The translations under genes were made by a program, and so were the position numbers. A stretch of DNA of 64,000 nt from CALOFP01 sp942492635 (GTDB lineage Bacteria > UBP6 > UBA1177 > CALOFP01): NCBI GenBank assembly GCA_942492635.1, contig CALOFP010000003.1:620001-684000 (forward strand). Reading direction: 5' to 3'. Positions 8,202-18,587 of this stretch are shown in pieces; positions within the stretch are counted from its first letter, which is position 1, and every line of letters starts with the position of its first letter. Under the pieces are notes generated by a model that saw only the letters and a list, made by a program, of their open reading frames with translations, ran no database searches and was not told where the DNA came from.

Positions 8202-9968
8202 ATGAATATGAGATGGAATCTCGACAAACTGTATCCTTCATTCGAAAGCGACGAGTTTAAAACCGATCTGAAAAAGGTGGATGAACTTCTGGACAACTTC
8301 TCGGAATGGGCTGAAAAAACATTTTCCGATGATCCCGATTCCAAAGATGTTATGGAGAGATACATCTCCTTTTCAATGGAGATCCACAACACCCTATCAA
8401 GACTTTCCGAGTTCAGCGAGCTGACATGGAGCGTCGAGGCGAAAAACGAAACCGCCATGAAAATGAGCGAAGTTCTCGAGGAGAAAAAGACAAAGCTCAC
8501 GACGCCGGACGTTCTTTTCATGCAGTGGCTCGGAAAGGTGGAGAACTTCGATGAGGTTGTCGATTCATCCGAAACTCTCAAGGAGCACCGCTTTTTCCTC
8601 AGCGAACTTAAAAAGAAGGCATCCCATCTTCTCGGAAAGAGCGAGGAAAATATCATCTCTTCCATGAAAAGAACAGGTTCAACCGCATGGAGTAACCTCT
8701 GGAACAACCTCTCATCAAACCTTCTGGTAGAGATTGAAGATGAGGGAGAAAAGAAGGCGCTCCCCCTTCCGATCGTCAGAAATATGGCCTACGACGGAAA
8801 TGCAGAGAAAAGAAAGAGAGCTTTCGATGCGGAAATTGCCGCTTATTCAAAGATCGAGGAGCCTTGCGCGGCATGTCTCAACGGCATAAAGGGTGAAGTC
8901 ATAACAACTTCCGCGATGCGCAAATTCGAATCTCCAATGGCGCTTACTCTTGAAAGTTCGAGGATGGAGAAGAGTACGCTCGATGCTATGCTCTCAGCCA
9001 TGCGCGAGTTCCTTCCTTCCTTCAGGAGCTATCTCAAGAAAAAGGCTGAGCTTCTGGGACACAAGGGATCTCTCCCCTTCTACGATCTTTTTGCTCCCAT
9101 GGGCGAAAAGGAGATGACCTTCACATACGACGAAGCTCACAAATTCATAGTCGAAAATTTTGCGAAATTTTCTGAAAAGCTCTCCGATTTTGCAGATCAC
9201 GCATTCAAGAACAACTGGATCGACGCAGAACCAAGGGAAGGAAAGAGAGGCGGAGCATTCTGTGCGAATCTCCATTCAATCGGAGAAAGCAGGGTTCTCA
9301 GCAACTTTACCGGTAGTTTCTCCGACGTGAGGACCCTTGCACACGAGCTCGGTCACGCATACCACGGACTCTGCCTCAAGGATGAAACAATCCTCAACAG
9401 CGACTATCCCATGCCCATAGCCGAAACAGCATCCATCTTCTGCGAAACGATCATCAACGACGCGGCACTTGAAAAAGCGACAAGAGAGGAAGCATTCGGA
9501 ATTCTGGAAGCCGACATCTCCTCCGCCACACAGGTGATAGTGGACATTCTCTCACGCTTCATTTTCGAGAGCACACTCTTTGAAAAGAGAAAGGACTCCT
9601 CACTTTCCGTGAATGAGCTCAAGGAGATCATGCTGAACGCACAGAAGGAGGCCTACGGAGAAGGACTGGATGAAGATAACCTGCATCCCTACATGTGGAT
9701 CTGTAAACCGCACTACTACTACGCCGATTACAACTTCTACAACTTCCCATACGCATTCGGACTTCTCTTCGCTAAGGGAATCTATGCAACCTACATGAAG
9801 GAGCCCGAAGGATTCACCGATCGTTACGACGACCTTCTCAAGGCAACCGGAAAGAACGATCTCGTAAACGTTGCGAAAATGATGAACGTGGATATAAACT
9901 CAGCTGATTTCTGGAAAGGATCACTGGAAATTATCAAAAAGGATATCGAGAAGTTCGTGAACCTGTAA
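8202..9968 (+). CDS. pepF: M3-family oligoendopeptidase (PepF type)
   Basis: A cytoplasmic zinc peptidase that cleaves short peptides. I choose the ATG at 8202 (MNMRWNLDKLYPSF) because a CGGAGG box stands seven bases upstream. An in-frame ATG at 8142 has none and would add an untypical hydrophobic leader. The product is 588 residues, normal for the family. The zinc motif is H381-E382-L-G-H385 (RTLAHELGHAYHG), with a later ETASIFCE segment carrying the third ligand. The YYADYNFYNFPYAFG stretch is typical of M3B enzymes. It is monocistronic by spacing. Confidence 0.92.
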   Translation: MNMRWNLDKLYPSFESDEFKTDLKKVDELLDNFSEWAEKTFSDDPDSKDVMERYISFSMEIHNTLSRLSEFSELTWSVEAKNETAMKMSEVLEEKKTKLTTPDVLFMQWLGKVENFDEVVDSSETLKEHRFFLSELKKKASHLLGKSEENIISSMKRTGSTAWSNLWNNLSSNLLVEIEDEGEKKALPLPIVRNMAYDGNAEKRKRAFDAEIAAYSKIEEPCAACLNGIKGEVITTSAMRKFESPMALTLESSRMEKSTLDAMLSAMREFLPSFRSYLKKKAELLGHKGSLPFYDLFAPMGEKEMTFTYDEAHKFIVENFAKFSEKLSDFADHAFKNNWIDAEPREGKRGGAFCANLHSIGESRVLSNFTGSFSDVRTLAHELGHAYHGLCLKDETILNSDYPMPIAETASIFCETIINDAALEKATREEAFGILEADISSATQVIVDILSRFIFESTLFEKRKDSSLSVNELKEIMLNAQKEAYGEGLDEDNLHPYMWICKPHYYYADYNFYNFPYAFGLLFAKGIYATYMKEPEGFTDRYDDLLKATGKNDLVNVAKMMNVDINSADFWKGSLEIIKKDIEKFVNL

Positions 9969-10050
9969 ATTTCCAGATAGAACTAAATCAATCAAAACAC
10001 CTAATCCATTAGACGAACTGCAGCGTGCCGGCATGTGCGATAGGAATGAA

Positions 10051-10140
10051 GAACGGCATGCTTCGCAAGCCTTGCGAACGCTTCGCTTGTGAACGGCTCG
10101 CTTCGCGGCCTTGTGAACGCCTGCTCTTCGGCAGGCTTCA
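10051..10140. repeat. Tandem GAACG mini-hairpin cluster
   Basis: Four consecutive units each start with GAACG and carry a small self-complementary segment around TTCG, for example CTGCTCTTCGGCAG at the right end. Unit length varies from about 15 to 25 bp. It lies about 80 bp downstream of the peptidase gene. Confidence 0.5.
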
Positions 10141-10575
10141 GAGGGAAAGCACTTCTGAATCAGCACAACCTGCCGAATAGACTACCGAACTGCGAGACCT
10201 TTTCAAGGTAGGGACACTTTGCCTCGTCATTTCCGCTATGCTATTTTCTTAAATGCAAAAATCTCGATTCCTTTTCCAATCCGACCTCAAAAAAAATATC
10301 TTGCCTGATTCAGCGGCTTGGATGCTCATGAAATTAATAATTTGCGGAAAATAGCCGACATTTCGATCAAAAACAAAATAATCCTGATCGCATCAGCCGC
10401 TTTTTCGATCTCGATATTTATAATTCAGCAAATTCAGCGGCTGGTATGAACAGATTATTTGTTTCCGATGGATTCTGGCGGATGGAATCACCGGAATATT
10501 TGTTTTGTGATGAATTCATTACCGAATCAGTTAAATCGATAGCGGCCCCGTGTGCGCCAATCCCGGGGCCCCGAG

Positions 10576-10726
10576 ACCGCCTGAAACAATTCAAATGTTC
10601 AAAATGCCATCAGCCGAACGCTAGCGGTGTGACATGATAAATCTTCCAGCTTGTCGGTAATATCACCAAACAGATTCAAAATCCCGAATTAAATAAAGAA
10701 ATCCGCTAGAAACACAGACAATAAAA
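10576..10726. repeat. Dispersed intergenic element, copy A
   Basis: It shares three ordered blocks with the sequence at 19881-20053: an identical 18-mer ACCGCCTGAAACAATTCA (10576-10593), TGACATGATAAATCT (10630-10644) and CAGACAATAAAA (10715-10726). The spacing between the last two blocks is 85 bp here and 84 bp in the other copy, in the same orientation. No ORF is shared. Confidence 0.65.
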
Positions 10727-11060
10727 ACTTTAGTGAATAACTAAAAGTGTAAAAATGCTGGCCGGACCCACATTCCGGTTCTGTCCGTCGCCTTTACATT
10801 TTTAATTGTAAAATCATCGTTGATGCTTTTCACCTTTAATCCATCCCTTTTTATACCTTCAAGATGAGACCCGCGGGCAAAAAACGTGACATCGTGACCA
10901 TGCTGTGCAATTCTTACACCAAAGTATCATCCCCACTCCACCGGTTACGATTATCGCGACCTTCATATTTATTTCCCCGAAGAAGTTTAATGAACCTTAG
11001 TATAACATTTTTATGTGAGCTAAAAAGTGGGATAGTGGGAGGTTAATTTTTACAGGAAGC

Positions 11061-12980
11061 TCAGTTTTCGCCGAGAATGTGAAATGCGGTTTTCTGGTAA
11101 TTCACTCTTGTTATTACCACATATTTTCCTTCAACATATTGAATGGAAACCGGCACATCTGGAATTGTTTCCGTTTTCACTTTCTTGAATTCATTGTTGA
11201 AATACTCGACAAGAGTGGCGCCATTTTGTTCCCTTACGGTTATGATTCCTCCATCTTCCGTCCACACTGCATCTTTAAAATCACCGGGAATTGAAGTATC
11301 CAAATCTAGTGTACGAGCATCAAATATTTGTCCACTACCGACTACAATTGAATTTCCATCCTGCGAAACTCTTAGAGGTCCTTGCAAAGAACTGCCGCCC
11401 AAAGGTCTGTAGATTTTATAATCGGAGATCTTTCCAGTTACCTGATCAATCTTCCTGGATTCGATGAATACGTCAGAATATGATCCTAAGTGATATGAAA
11501 TTCCTTTTACCGAATTCCATGCTGTTCTCTCCGGATCATTGTTAGAATGACTACAGTCACGATTTTCAATAATTTTCTTATCTTTTTCCACTCCATTAAA
11601 TGAAAATGTATAAGCCACACAGTCATCCTCTATCGCGTACACGGCAAATAGAAAGTTACCGCCATTACTCATTTCAGAAACATTTCTGCCATTAAATGTA
11701 AAAAGTTGTTCAGGAGAACTTTTATCAGCCGGTATTGTCGTTATTTCACCGTTGTTGTATTCAAAGTAAAAGCGATCCTGATCCTTTATGTAGACAACAT
11801 CGTACAGGTGTGCCCATGGCTCGACAAAAGGGAATGAACCTATCCTGATAGGGTCAAGATGTGCCTTATTTTTTGAATCCCATCTGAAAATAACATTTGA
11901 ACCATACCTGTGACCATTAAACCACTCAACACCGTTATCATAACGATACCAAGTACTTTTAATATAAATTATCCCGTTATTTCCGGAAAATACTCGGCTA
12001 GGGGTAAAATCTGGAATACCAGTGGAGATATCACAGTTAACTCCATCACCATCTTCCGGCAGAAAACATGCGGAATGTCCAGGATATGCATCAAGTTTCA
12101 ACCCCATTTTGTTGTCCTCCTCACCTATCCCCGGGTTCCAGGCATCCGGATATGCATCTCTATCTTCATCAATCGACGCTGCCGGATTGTATGGAAATGC
12201 ATCCTTTAGATTATCAACTCCGTCTCCATCTGTATCGTTATTGGGTTTATAGTAGGTAAAAATATTTGATTTGGGACCGGAAGAGATAATTATGAATTCA
12301 TCTTTATATGGGAACATGTATCTTGCGTAATCTTCCCGACCATCAATCGCTTCAACAAGAATCCCACGATTATCGTATCGCCGTGTTCTAGAAAGATAAA
12401 AATCTCTCTCTTTATAGAGAAATAGAAGCTCGTTGTCTGCCGTCCATGAAGCTACTTCAGGGAAATCAGTTTCAAAATTCAGAAATCTCTTAATATCCAT
12501 AGATTCTGTGTCATACACAGCATGGCCGGAAAAAATATTAGAGCCATCTTCTGAGACTGCAACTGAACTGTACCATAATGCTTTTCCACTCGTAATGACT
12601 TCACCTTCAGAAACTAAGGTGCCATCCAACTTGTTGAACTGTATGTAACTTAGAGTTCCATTGGAGTTATAATAAACTCGCCCCAGAGTTTCACTCCAGA
12701 CATATTTCATATAAGATTCATTATAATATTTGGTATCTACACTTTCAACAAGGGAACCTTCTGGATCGAAAACCTTTTTCTTGCTTTTACCCCCGACAAA
12801 TAGAAATTCTCCAAAAGTAACCATTCCATTAATTTCATAATCGGTTGATGTAAAAGGTAGTTCCTTGAATGTATCAACAGGAGAGATGTAAGTAACTTCT
12901 CCTGATCCATATCCCAAATAAATTCTGTTACTGTTTTTGGAATATGCCATTGAAGTCGGATATTTCTCTGAAAGAATTTT
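11061..12980 (-). pseudogene. Giant propeller/TSP3 lipoprotein, C-terminal fragment beyond the IS
   Basis: This is the 3' part of the gene that starts at 18409. From 12980 the frame continues exactly the frame that ends at 14303: removing the IS and one copy of the 8-bp duplication gives K-I-L-S-E-K-Y-P-T-S-M-A-Y-S. The fragment carries most of repeat unit four and all of unit five. It includes a TSP3-like calcium-binding pair (NNDTDGDGVDNLKDAFP, then ASIDEDRDAYPDAWNPG) and propeller-like segments such as RIYLGYGSGEVTYIS. It has no signal peptide or ribosome binding site of its own, so it should not be made as a surface protein. Confidence 0.85.
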
Positions 12981-13004
12981 GGTTCATCACGATAATGGTT
13001 AGTT
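12973..13004. repeat. Left target duplication and terminal inverted repeat of ISL3-family IS
   Basis: AGAATTTT (12973-12980) is the 8-bp target duplication. GGTTCATCACGATAATGG and following bases (12981-13004) are the 24-bp end, matching the right end inverted with one mismatch. Confidence 0.95.
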
Positions 13005-13073
13005 AAGAAAAAAAATTGAATATAAGAATGGACATGGTAAACCTCTTTGAAACACGACTAACAAGGAGTTTCC

Positions 13074-13571
13074 ATGTCCACGAGTTTACTTTATCACGGA
13101 TTTTCAATTCATCAACATAAATATTTAAGTACACACTACTCTGGAGGGAAAATCTTTTTCAATACCGAACAAAAAGAAAGGTTAAGCTGTCCCTCTTGCG
13201 GTTCAAAAGAAGTAATTAAAAGCGGTAGTAAAAAAAGAGTGTTTCGCCATTTACCAATAGGATTTAAACCGACATTTATATGTTGGAATGTACCTAGAGT
13301 AAAATGTCATAAGTGCGGTTCAGTTCAACAGGTGAAAATAGATTTTGCACAACCAAAAAAGAGCTACACAAAAGCATTCGCCAGATACATTCTTGAATTT
13401 CTTCAATGTGCAACAATCAAAGATGTGGCAAGAAATCTGAAAATGTCCTGGAACACCATAAAAGATATCGAAAAAACACATCTGTTAAAACACTATTCGA
13501 AACCTCGTCTGAAAGACGTCAAACGTATTGCGATTGACGAATTTGCCATCAAAAGGGACATAAATATATGA
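13074..13571 (+). CDS. ISL3 transposase, N-terminal part (frameshifted)
   Basis: 165 residues holding the DNA-binding half of the transposase: a four-Cys zinc finger (CPSCGSKEV and KCHKCGSVQQ, residues about 41-85), then a helix-turn-helix-like segment (TIKDVARNLKMSWNTIKDIE). IAIDEFAIK carries the first catalytic Asp of the DDE core. The frame then runs into RDINI-stop. In the frame of the next ORF the same DNA reads K-G-H-K-Y-M-T-V-V, the sequence expected after DEFAIK in this family. One base appears to be missing from a run of A near 13550. The start has AAGGAG eight bases upstream. Confidence 0.9.
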   Translation: MSTSLLYHGFSIHQHKYLSTHYSGGKIFFNTEQKERLSCPSCGSKEVIKSGSKKRVFRHLPIGFKPTFICWNVPRVKCHKCGSVQQVKIDFAQPKKSYTKAFARYILEFLQCATIKDVARNLKMSWNTIKDIEKTHLLKHYSKPRLKDVKRIAIDEFAIKRDINI

Positions 13572-14284
13572 CCGTAGTTATAGATCTTGACAGCGGAGCA
13601 ATAATCCACGTGGGCAAAGGAAAAGATGCAGCCGCTCTAAACAGCTTCTGGAAACGTTTAAAGCATTCAAAGGCAAAAATAGAAGCTGTCGCTACAGATA
13701 TGTCACCCGCATATCTTTCAGCGGTCAGAGAAAATCTTTCGAAGGCAAAACATGTCCTTGATCACTTTCACGTCGTAAAGCTATTCAATGACAAGATATC
13801 AACCTTGAGAAGAGAGGTGTACAACCAGACAGAGGATAAAGCCGAAAGAAAAATACTTAAAGGTACCAGATGGTTACTTCTCAAAAATACTAAAAATCTA
13901 AATTTCGAGAAAGGTGAGGATTCAAAGCTTATAGCTGCTCTTACATTGAACAAACCTCTATATACGGCCTATTATCTAAAGGAAGAGCTTAAGCTTATAT
14001 GGCAGCAGGATTCAAGAGAAGATGCAGAACAGTTTTTCGACCAATGGATAAAAATGGCGAACACTTCAGGCGTAAAGATTCTGAAAGATTTTGCAGATAC
14101 GTTAGTGGGTCATAGGGAAGAGATACTGAATTACTACGATTGTCCGATATCTACAGGACCTCTCGAAGGGATTAACAACAAGATAAAAACTTTGAAAAGG
14201 AGAGCATACGGATACAGAGATTTGGAGTTCTTTAAACTGAAATTATACTCCATGCATGAGCAAAGATTAGTTTTCAGCAACTAA
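13568..14284 (+). CDS. ISL3 transposase, C-terminal catalytic part (frameshifted)
   Basis: 238 residues continuing the DDE catalytic domain: second Asp in VATDMSPAY, LDHFHVVKLFND, and the Glu in STGPLEGINNKIKTLKRRAYGY near the end. The ATG overlaps the stop of the upstream frame (ATGA), so some coupled translation is possible. Even so, the family normally makes one polypeptide of about 400 residues, and this half lacks the DNA-binding finger. Its stop lies within the right inverted repeat. Confidence 0.9.
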   Translation: MTVVIDLDSGAIIHVGKGKDAAALNSFWKRLKHSKAKIEAVATDMSPAYLSAVRENLSKAKHVLDHFHVVKLFNDKISTLRREVYNQTEDKAERKILKGTRWLLLKNTKNLNFEKGEDSKLIAALTLNKPLYTAYYLKEELKLIWQQDSREDAEQFFDQWIKMANTSGVKILKDFADTLVGHREEILNYYDCPISTGPLEGINNKIKTLKRRAYGYRDLEFFKLKLYSMHEQRLVFSN

Positions 14285-14310
14285 CCATTATCATGATGAA
14301 CCAGAATTTT
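14279..14310. repeat. Right terminal inverted repeat and target duplication of ISL3-family IS
   Basis: The 24-bp right end (14279-14302) is the inverted counterpart of 12981-13004. AGAATTTT (14303-14310) repeats the left flank exactly. Confidence 0.95.
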
Positions 14311-15112
14311 CTTATAGCCGACAGGAATTGAACTCAGATACTTTTCATTCTCCAAGTCATATCTAACTATTTTGTAAGAGTTACTATCCGAATTTCGGCT
14401 GTTATTTAAAATGTAGACTATTCCGTTATCATCAATTGCGACCGCCTCAGGATCGATATATTGCGGATCTGTTTTTGAGTAATCACAATCCGATCCGTCT
14501 CGGTGTTCCGGAAGGAAGCAGTCGTTATTTCCGGGAAATTCATCCAGTTTCAAACCGGTTGTGCTGGTCGATTCGTCATGTCCTTCATTCCAAACATCCG
14601 GATAACCGTCTTTGTCTTCATCTACGGAAGCGGCCGGATCTCCGGGAAAAGCATCCTGAGTATTGTCAACTCCATCACCGTCATTATCATCAGATGGAAT
14701 AAATGTGTTCAACTTAAATGCTCTACCGACAACTGTCACAACAACGTACTTCCCTTTATTACCTACAATGGCCAATGGGCTACCTGAAAAATTTTTCCTT
14801 CCTATCAGCTCCATTTCGTTGTCTCTTATTTCAAGAACAGTGTCGTTTATCTCTTTATAAATGGAGATAAGTTCATTACTTTCAGTCCATACAGCATCAT
14901 GGAAAGTTTCGGGAATTGTAGCGATATATTTAGATGCGTTTATATCGAATAACTCGCCGCTTCCAAGTGCAGCAAAAGATCCTTCCTTAGAAATTATTAT
15001 CGGAAGTCTTTTTTTAGATTTTTCAGAATTTATGTAACCACCATTTTTTAAAGTAAGATCAGAATCATCAACAGACAAGTAACGGAAATTATCATCCTCA
15101 TATTTATAGAGA
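14303..15112 (-). pseudogene. Giant propeller/TSP3 lipoprotein, middle fragment between frameshift and IS
   Basis: This segment carries the end of repeat unit three and the start of unit four. It continues the 15104-18409 reading frame after a frameshift near 15105-15112: the joined reading R-I-Y-Y-S-L then Y-K-Y-E-D-D-N-F-R-Y matches the same place in the other units. It contains a TSP3 pair (SDDNDGDGVDNTQDAFP, ASVDEDKDGYPDVWNEG). The natural frame is cut at 14303, and eight codons read from the IS end (VHHDNG-stop) close it. An in-frame ATG at 15147 has no good ribosome binding site, so it is not a separate gene. Confidence 0.85.
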
Positions 15113-18100
15113 GTAATAAATTCGCCCTTCGGAATATATGAATCCATCCTCGTAATGCCTGTTTGATTTCGTCAGAGTGTTAATTAATTCACCGTTCTTA
15201 TCATAGATCATCTTTGATCCTGCATGCCCGTAGCGATCATCTTTTACTGTAAAGAAAAAATCTTTTTCTGCTGAAAAATGGTAGATGTTGTATCGGGTGT
15301 TAAAAAGAGTGGTCTCTTTTTTGGGATCCAATATCGATATCGCCGTTACCTTATCCCTGTCATATGCAAAGTAAAGTCTTTCATCATCTTCTGAGTAGTC
15401 AAAAAACTCCGGACCAGTACCTGTATCCAATGGGATATTCCGCAAATTAATCGGCCTGAGAAAAGTTTCACTTTCCGAGTCCCATCGATATAACTTCTTC
15501 CATAATTTTTTAAAAAGATAGACAATACCGTTTTTGTCAATCAATACTTTATCCGGTACAAATTCGGGAATATTACTTTCAATATCACATTCGGTGCCAT
15601 CACCATGTTCCGGCAGATAACACTCAGAATCATTGGGGTACGAATCAATTTCAAGACCTGTAGTGCTGTCTTCAGATGTTTTGCCTTCATTCCATTTATC
15701 AGGATAGCCGTCGAGATCGCTGTCAACAGACGCAGCGGGATCATTCGGGAATGCATCGTCCCAGTTGTCTACTCCGTCGCCATCCGTATCATTGCTTGGA
15801 ACATAAGATGAAAAAAGAATGCTATCCTCATTCTTTGAAATAATAACATAATTACCATTATTAGAGATGATCTTTATTGCCTCACCTGGAACAGTCAACC
15901 TTTCAATAATCTTTAATGAGTTGTTACGACGTTCAACCAAAGTGTTTTTCCTGTATGTGCGGATTGTTACAAGGCCATTATTTTCGGTCCATATGGCGTC
16001 TGTAATTTTACTATTTCCTGAGTACTTAATTTCCAGTGTATTTGCATCGTAGACATCACCATTGCCAACAATTAATTTTTCGCCGTCAGATGAAACTCTT
16101 AAAAGAGGCTTTACTTTTGATGTATTAACAACTTTTCCACTTTTCGAATCAATTACATTTCCACTTTCACTATCAATATGCTCATATTTTAAACTATAAC
16201 TTCCATTTAGGATATACAAACGATTACGACTGGAGTCCCACTTATAGGTAGAGGAATAGCTGCCTCCTTTCTCCATATGAATAAAATTTCCGTCATGTGA
16301 AAAGAATCGGTTTTTTCTATATTTATGGTAGCTACCATTTCTTATGTAATCCACAACAAGTGCAAAATCTCCAAAAGCAACAATAGTCTCAGGTTTTTCT
16401 GAAACAACAGCAAAGGGATTTTCTTCATAGTATTTATCTAAAGAGATGAAAGTTACCTCTCCGTCTTCGTACCCTAGGTATATGCGATTAATGTCTGAAG
16501 AATATGTTATAGATACAGGGGTTTTTCTCTCTTCCAATGGCAAAATTCCTGTATTAATTGGATTAATATACTTCCAATTTACCGGATCCCAACGAAATAT
16601 TTTATTAAAAGCCTTGCTGAAGAGATAAACTATTCCACTCTTGTCAGTAAATATTTTATCAGGAATAAATTTGGGGATTTTTTCATAAATCTCACAAACA
16701 CCTTCATATCCATGATCGAGAGTGTAGCATACTGAATCATTTGGAAAAGCATCTAGTTCAAGTCCTGTTGTACTATCAGTTTGATTTTTTCCGACATTCC
16801 AATTATCAGGATATCCATCTCTGTCACTATCCTGTGAGGCAGAAGGATCATTTGGAAAATCATCTTCCACGTTTTTAAATCCGTCACCATCACTATCGTT
16901 ATTGGGAGTATAGAAATTGAATTTTGCCCTGTCATCATAATGCGTAATAACTAAATATTTGTCACCCATATCCAGAATACGTAAAGGTTGGCCTTCAAAA
17001 ATTCTGTTTTCAATGAGTTTTCTTTTACTATCACGCCTTTCAACTATACAGTTTTCACCACTCTTTCTTATGGTGATAATCCCTTCATCTTTCATCCATA
17101 CGGAATCCAAGAAAGAAGTATTTATGAAATTTTCAGCCTCGAGGCTTTCTGCATTAAAGATATCCCCTGTTCCCAAAATAACACTCTTTCCATCATTTGA
17201 GACCCTAATTGGATATTTTATTTTATAATCTGCGTGATAAGGAAATGATTCATATTTAACTATTTCTCCACTTTCATTATCAATCTCCTCATAAGATAGG
17301 GATTGAGGTGAACGATGTTGTTTAAAGAAGTAAACGCGATTGTAAATAGGGCTCCATGTATAAGTCATGGAATATAAACTACCGTAATTTGTATCTTTTA
17401 ATACTCCATCCGTGGAAAAAATGTAATGGCGATAGTTAGAGCTACCTGTGTCTTGAGCAAGGATAAAATCTCCGACAGCAGCAACTCCACACAGAGAGCT
17501 GTGTGTCTGGGCGAAAAATGTTTCTCCGCTGGTCAAATCAACAGGTATTCTTGTTATCTCCCCATCAAGATATGCAATATATAAGGAGCTGGTTTTCTTT
17601 GAATAATCAAAACCGGAAAGTATTCGGTCATTTTTGGATTTTAAACCACGTATAGTTATTGGATTCAAATACTTTCTACTTTTTGAATCCCATCGAAATA
17701 TGCTTTTTTTAACCCGGCTTAAAATATATACGATACCATTTTCATCAAATCTTATATTTTCAGGAAAAAAATCGGGAATATCGTAATCTGTCTCTTCATC
17801 CGAATCCACATCGGCATCACTAATGTCATCATCGGCAGCATCGCTATCATGGAATTCCTCATCTGAAATTTCAAAATCAGAAGTTTCAGAGTCATCTGTT
17901 TCAGCATCGATATTCACTGAGTCTGTAGTTTCAATATCACTGGTTTCAGAATCACCGGTTTCAGAATCACCGGTTTCAGTATCACCAGTTTCAGAATCGC
18001 CGGTTTCTGAATCCTGAGTTTCTGAATCACCAGTTTCTGTATCGGTATTTTCAACATCGACAATTTCTGAGTCGGTAGATTCGGAATCGGTAACTTCCGC

Positions 18101-18409
18101 ATCTTCTATTTCATTATCACTGTTTTCATTATCCTGACTCTCGGAATCATTTATTTGAGAATCGGTTGATTCGGTATCAGGTTGTTCGGTATCCTGAACT
18201 TCCTCATCGGAAGATTCAATATCCGAGTTTTCTAAATCGGCAGTTTCTTTATCTACTGTTTCATTGTCATTTAAAATGTCTTTATCTGAGGAGGATAAAT
18301 TATTATCCACATCAGAAATCGATTGATTCCGTTCACTCTTTTTCCCATCCTCGCAGGAAACTGTTAAAAAGATCATTGTAATTAAGGCTGCTGATAAAAA
18401 CTTCTTCAT
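15104..18409 (-). pseudogene. Giant lipoprotein with repeated propeller and TSP3 calcium-binding units, N-terminal 1101 codons of a broken gene
   Basis: The signal peptide ends with lipobox LTVSC (Cys19), and an AGGA box stands before the ATG. Residues about 25-215 are an Asp/Glu/Ser/Thr tether containing a five-residue tandem repeat (DSETG). Then come units of about 365 residues. Each begins like GIVYLFSK...IFRWD, continues with propeller-like segments (RIYLGYEDGEVTFIS, LRVSSDGEKLIVGNG, DAIWTENNGLVTIR) and ends with two TSP3-type calcium motifs (DSDGDGFKNVEDDFPND, DSDRDGYPDNWN). Two full units and most of a third are here; units three to five continue downstream. Intact, the protein would have about 2000 residues in five units, probably surface-exposed and calcium-stabilised. 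This part could still be secreted as a truncated product. Confidence 0.85.
17942..18046. repeat. 15-bp tandem repeat inside lipoprotein tether
   Basis: Seven adjoining 15-bp units (type GGTTTCAGAATCACC) encode the repeated GDSET/GDTET residues on the minus strand. The first two units are identical and later ones drift. Such runs are prone to slippage, so tether length may vary between strains. Confidence 0.85.
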
Positions 18410-18587
18410 TATTTATTCCTCGTCACCATTCTTTTCCACGATTATATCCATTTTTTGTTTTATAAAAAGAATTATTAATTTTTCTTAAAAACACCCTATC
18501 AAAATAAAATAAATTTGATTAATAATTTTCTCTCTGTATTAAATGAAATCAGGGCATATCCTAATTTTTTCTAAACTGGAGGTGGAT

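Larger units (their letters stand above)
9969..11060. other. Gene-free, repeat-bearing intergenic region
   Basis: Nearly 1.1 kb with no convincing gene. It holds a cluster of mini-hairpins (10051-10140), a GC-rich palindrome (GGCCCCG near 10546 pairing with CGGGGCC near 10567), and one copy of a dispersed element (10576-10726) whose second copy lies near 19.9 kb. Confidence 0.6.
12981..14302 (+). mobile_element. ISL3-family insertion sequence, 1322 bp
   Basis: The element is bounded by 24-bp terminal inverted repeats (12981-13004 and 14279-14302, 23 of 24 matching) and flanked by perfect 8-bp direct repeats AGAATTTT. Eight base pairs is the target duplication size of the ISL3 family. Inside is an ISL3-type transposase with an N-terminal zinc-finger region, split by a frameshift into two frames (13074-13571 and 13568-14284). 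It is inserted in the coding strand of a large lipoprotein gene, in the opposite orientation. The fresh ends and identical duplication suggest a recent insertion. Confidence 0.95.

Noticed and set aside
10446..10637. 63-codon frame in repeat-bearing spacer
   Set aside because: It runs through the GC-rich palindrome and the dispersed element, so it is a chance frame in repeat DNA.
13545..13560. Programmed -1 frameshift in the ISL3 transposase
   Set aside because: The zero-frame codons ATC AAA AGG do not form an X-XXY-YYZ slippery heptamer, and the family normally has one frame; a lost A is simpler.
17942..18046. Regular short repeats that might suggest a CRISPR array
   Set aside because: The units are contiguous 15-bp copies in frame with a protein tether, with no spacers and no cas genes.
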